64,000 nt of DNA from contig NC_134997.1 of the NCBI RefSeq assembly GCF_050947335.1, forward strand, positions 1,302,001 to 1,366,000, read 5' to 3'. Origin of the DNA: Megachile rotundata. Its lineage: Eukaryota > Arthropoda > Insecta > Hymenoptera > Megachilidae. The position numbers and the translations under genes are program-made. The notes beneath the pieces were generated by a model. That model was not told the DNA's origin. It was given only the letters and a program-made list of their open reading frames with translations, and searched no databases. Below are positions 59,970 through 64,000 of this stretch, one piece after another; the first letter of the stretch is position 1, and each line of letters opens with the position of its first letter.

Positions 59970-61472
59970 ACACAATCACAATCACACAATCACGATCACA
60001 CAATCACGATCACACAATCACGACAACACAATCACGACCACACAATCACGATCACACTATCACGATGACACAATCACGATCACACAATCACGATCACACA
60101 ATCACGATCACACAATCACGATCACACAATCACAATCACACAATCACGATCACACAATCACAATCACACAACCACAACCACACAATCACACAGTCACAAT
60201 CCCACAATCACGATCACACAATCACGACCACACAGTCACAATCACACAATCGCAATCACAATCCCACAATCACAATCGCACAATCATAGTCACACAATCA
60301 CAATCACACAACCACAACCACACAATCACACAGTCACAATCCCACAATCACGATCACACAATCACGATCACACAATCACGATCACACAATCACGATCACA
60401 CAATCACGATCACACAATCACACAGTCACAATCCCACAATCACGATCACACAATCACGACCACACAGTCACAATCACACAATCGCATTCACAATCCCACA
60501 ATCACAATCACACAATCACATTCACACAATCACAATCACACAACCCCAACCACACAATCCCACAGTCACAATCCCACAATCGCGATCACACAATCACGAC
60601 CACACAGTCACGATCACACAATCGCCATCACACAATCACGATCACACAACCACAATCACACAATCACAACCACACAATCACAATCACACAATCACAATCA
60701 CACAATCACGATCACACAATCACGATCACACAATCACGATCACACAATCACCATCACACAATCACGATCACAAAATCACGATCACAATCACGATCACACT
60801 ATCACGATTACACAATCACGATCACAGAATCCTAATCACACAATCAGGATCACACAATCACGATCACATAATCACGGTCACACAATCACGGTCACACAAT
60901 CACGATCACACAATCACGATCACACAATCACGACCACACAGTCGCAATCACACAATCGCAATCACACAATCGCAATCACACAATCGCAATCACACAATCG
61001 CAATCACACAATCGCAATCACACAATCGCAATCACACAATCGCAATCTCACAATCACAATCACACAATCAAACAATCACACAATCACACAGTCACAATCC
61101 CACAATCACGATCACACAATCACGACCACACAGTCACCATCACACAATCGCAATCACAGTCCCACAATCACAATCACACAATCACAGTCACACAATCACA
61201 AACGCACAACCACAACCACACAATCACACAGTCACAATCCCACAATCACGATCACACAATCACGACCACACAGTCACGATCACACAATCGCAATCACACA
61301 ATCACAATCACACAACCACAATCACACAACCACAATCACACAATCACAATCACACCATCACTATCACACAATCACGATCACACAATCACGATCACACAAT
61401 CTCGATCACACAATCACGATCACACAATCACCATCACACAATCACCATCACACAATCACGATCACACAATCA
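59970..61472. repeat. Copy of 51,480-53,415 lacking about 436 bp
   Basis: Offset 8,493 until about 61,060, then 8,057. The join reads CACACAATCAAACAATC at about 61,062-61,075, equivalent to 52,577 joined to 53,009. ATCCT...AGGAT at 60,829. Confidence 0.82.
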
Positions 61473-61982
61473 CGATCGCACAATCACGATCGCACAATCG
61501 CGATCGCACAATCGCGATCGCACAATCACGATCGCACAATCACGATCGCACAATCACGATCGCACAATCACGATCGCACAATCACGATCGCACAATCACG
61601 ATCGCACAATCACGATCGCACAATCACGATCGCACAATCACGATCGCACAATCACGATCGCACAATCACGATCGCACAATCACGATCGCACAATCACGAT
61701 CGCACAATCACGATCGCACAATCACGATCGCACAATCACGATCGCACAATCACGATCGCACAATCACGATCGCACAATCACGATCGCACAATCACGATCG
61801 CACAATCACGATCGCACAATCACGATCGCACAATCACGATCGCACAATAACGATCGCACAATCACGATCGCACAATCACGATCGCACAATCACGATCGCA
61901 CAATCACGATCGCACAATCACGATCGCACAATCACGATCGCACAATCACGATCGCACAATCACGATCGCACAATCACGATCG
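61473..61982. repeat. (ATCACGATCGCACA)37 tract, apparent fusion of two tracts
   Basis: 37 units. Units 3-4 are GCGATCGC (61,500 and 61,514), the signature of the left end of the 53,416 tract. Unit 28 (61,851) is ATAACGATCGC followed by 9 units and CCATCACACAATCAGG, the signature of the right end of the 49,108 and 57,953 tracts. Both signatures in one tract imply recombination between two different CGATCG tracts. Confidence 0.85.
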
Positions 61983-64000
61983 CACAATCACCATCACACA
62001 ATCAGGATCACAAAATCACGATCACAATCACGATCACACAATCACGATTACACAATCACGATCACAGAATCCTAATCACACAATCAGGATCACACAATCA
62101 CGATCACATAATCACGGTCACACAATCACGGTCACACAATCACGATCACACAATCACGATCACACAATCACACAGTCACAATCCCACAATCGCGATCACA
62201 CAATCGCGATCACACAATCGCGATCACACAATCGCGATCACACATTCGCGATCACACAATCACGACAACACAGTCACGATCACACAATCGCAATCACACA
62301 ATCACAATCATACAACCACAATCACACAATCACGACCACACAATCACGACCACACAATCACGATCACACAATCACGATGACACTATCACGATCACACAAT
62401 CACGATCACGCAATCATGATCACACAATCACGATCACACAATCACAATCACACAATCACGATCACACAATCACGATCACACAATCACACAGTCACAATCA
62501 CACAGTCACAATCACACAATCGCAATCACAATCCCACAATCACAATCACACAATCACATTCACAGAATCACAATCACACAACCACAACCACACAATCCCA
62601 CAGTCACAATCCCACAATCACGATCACACAATCACGACCACACAGTCACGATCACACAATCGCAATCACACAATTACAATCACACAACCACAATCACACA
62701 ATCACAACCACACAATCACAATCGCACAATCACAATCACACAATCACGATCACACAATCACGATCACACAATCACGATCACACAATCACCATCACACAAT
62801 CACGATCACAAAACGACGATCACAATCACGATCACACAATCACGATTACACAATCACGATCACAGAATCCTAATCACACAATCAGGATCACACAATCACG
62901 ATCACATAATCACGGTCACACAATCACGATCACACAATCACGATCACACAATCACACAATCACAATCACAATCACATAATCACAATCACACAATCACAAT
63001 CACAATCACACAATCACAATCAAACAATCACGATCGCACAATCACGATCGCACAATCACGATCGCACAATCACGATCGCACAATCACGATCGCACAATCA
63101 CGATCGCACAATCACGATCGCACAATCACGATCGCACAATCACGATCGCACAATCACGATCACACAATCACGACCACACAATCACACAGTCACAATCCCA
63201 CAATCACGATCACACAATCGCAATCACAATCCCACAATCACAATGACACAATCACAGTCACGATCACACAATCACAATCACACAATCTCAACCCCACAAT
63301 CACAATCGCACAATCACAATCGCACTATCACAATCGCACTATCACAATCGCACTATCACAATCGCACAATCACAATCACACAATCACAATCGCGCAGTCC
63401 CAATCGCACTGTCACAATCGCACTGTCACAATCGCACTGTCACAATCGCACTGTCACAATCGCACAATCACAATCGCACTATCACAATCGCACTATCACA
63501 ATCGCACTATCACAATCACACGATCACAATCACACGATCACAATCACACTATCACGATCACACAATCACAGTCACACAAACACAATCACACAGTCACACA
63601 ATCACAATCACACCATCACAGTCACGATCACACAATCACAATCACACAATCACAATCACACCATCACAGTCACGATCACACAATCACAATCACACAATCT
63701 CAATCCCACAATCACAATCACACAATCACAGTCACACAATCACAATCACACAATCACACAGTCACGATCCCACAATCACGATCACACAATCACGACCACA
63801 CAATCACGATCACACAATCACAATCACACAATCACGATCACACAATCACGATCACACAATCACGACAACACAATCACGACCACACAATCACGATCACACT
63901 ATCACGATGACACAATCACGATCACACAATCACGATCACACAATCACGATCACACAATCACGATCACACAATCACAATCACACAATCACGATCACACAAT
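61983..64000. repeat. Right-hand module, fourth copy (copy of 58,141-60,158)
   Basis: Aligns with 58,141-60,158 at a constant offset of 3,842 over the whole 2,018 bp. I noticed no difference at the positions I compared, including the private CACACAAACACAATC and the duplicated CACCATCACAGTCACG. The window ends inside it. Confidence 0.87.
63031..63148. repeat. CGATCG tract, 9 units
   Basis: Pure; copy of 59,189 at offset 3,842. Confidence 0.92.

Larger units (their letters stand above)
1..64000. repeat. Giant 14-bp tandem-repeat (satellite/minisatellite) array filling the window
   Basis: Every line of the window reads as concatenated ATCACA hexamers and ATCACACA octamers, most often alternating to give a 14-bp unit such as ATCACGATCACACA. 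Orientation never flips: the given strand is A/C-rich with scarce G throughout, and I saw no block of the complementary GTGATTG type. Common variants are A/G changes after C (ATCGCA, ATCACG, ATCGCACA), plus ACACTATC, AATCCCAC, CACAACC and CACAGTC. No single-copy sequence interrupts the array and both ends are inside it. It encodes nothing recognisable; the long forward open frames follow from a stop-free 14-mer. Position in the genome (centromeric, subtelomeric or interstitial) cannot be told from sequence alone. No telomere repeats or recognisable transposon ends were seen. Confidence 0.97.

Noticed and set aside
1..64000. GATC and CGATCG sites as an origin of replication or methylation-control cluster
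   Set aside because: GATC density comes automatically from the ATCACGATC unit; no DnaA boxes, AT-rich unwinding region or replication gene is seen.
1..64000. Telomeric, centromere-protein-box, G-quadruplex or long Z-DNA sequence
   Set aside because: No TTAGGG-like runs, no CENP-B-box-like motif noticed, no runs of three or more G, and CACACA stretches are too short and broken by ATC.
1..64000. Transposon, tRNA, rRNA or terminator
   Set aside because: No stretch departs from the ATCACA/ATCACACA pattern long enough to hold such an element.

Overview
The whole 64,000-base window is one uninterrupted tandem-repeat (satellite or minisatellite) array. I see no single-copy DNA, no believable protein gene, no RNA gene, no mobile element and no CRISPR array. 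Both window ends lie inside the array, so its real length is unknown. The organism cannot be named from the sequence. An array this long with nested duplications points to a eukaryotic nuclear genome in a long-read assembly, but that is inference.

The basic unit is 14 bp, ATCACA + ATCACACA (a hexamer plus an octamer), always in the same orientation, with the A/C-rich, G-poor strand as the given strand. Most sequence diversity comes from A/G switching directly after a C (CA versus CG) at a few fixed positions of the unit. This gives long homogeneous runs of different 'colours': ATCACAATCACACA, ATCACGATCACACA, ATCGCAATCACACA, ATCGCGATCACACA and ATCACGATCGCACA. The last carries CGATCG and forms 29 tracts of 4 to 52 copies. 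Pure hexamer (AATCAC)n tracts of 11 to 32 copies recur at 14 places, one of them impure.

Above the 14-mer there are three further levels: modules of about 0.4 to 2 kb with private variants; tandem module duplications of about 1.3, 1.6 and 3.7 kb; and a loose superperiod of about 8.5 to 10.2 kb linking distant copies. Layout: 1-13.5 kb is a mosaic with a 1.6-kb and a 1.35-kb tandem duplication. 13.5-16.4 kb is a distinct sub-family rich in CAACC and ATCGCA units. 16.4-29.8 kb largely repeats the first 16 kb, including a doubled copy of the distinct sub-family at 23.7-26.6 kb. 29.8-48.6 kb is built of modules of about 3-3.7 kb with long CGATCG tracts. 48.6-64 kb is built of modules of about 1.2-1.9 kb with the longest CGATCG tract (52 copies). 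The last 2,018 bases appear to copy 58,141-60,158.

The many long open frames on the given strand, up to 1,401 codons, are artefacts. The 14-mer has no stop codon in any forward frame, and because 14 is not a multiple of 3 each frame cycles through the same 14-residue peptide (HNHDHTITITQSRS). In places all three forward frames are open at once. They are therefore not annotated as genes. The most informative biology is the evolution of the array: an almost perfect even-length indel rule with one 1-bp exception, recombination junctions inside CGATCG tracts, and internal markers that show which end of a tract changed length.
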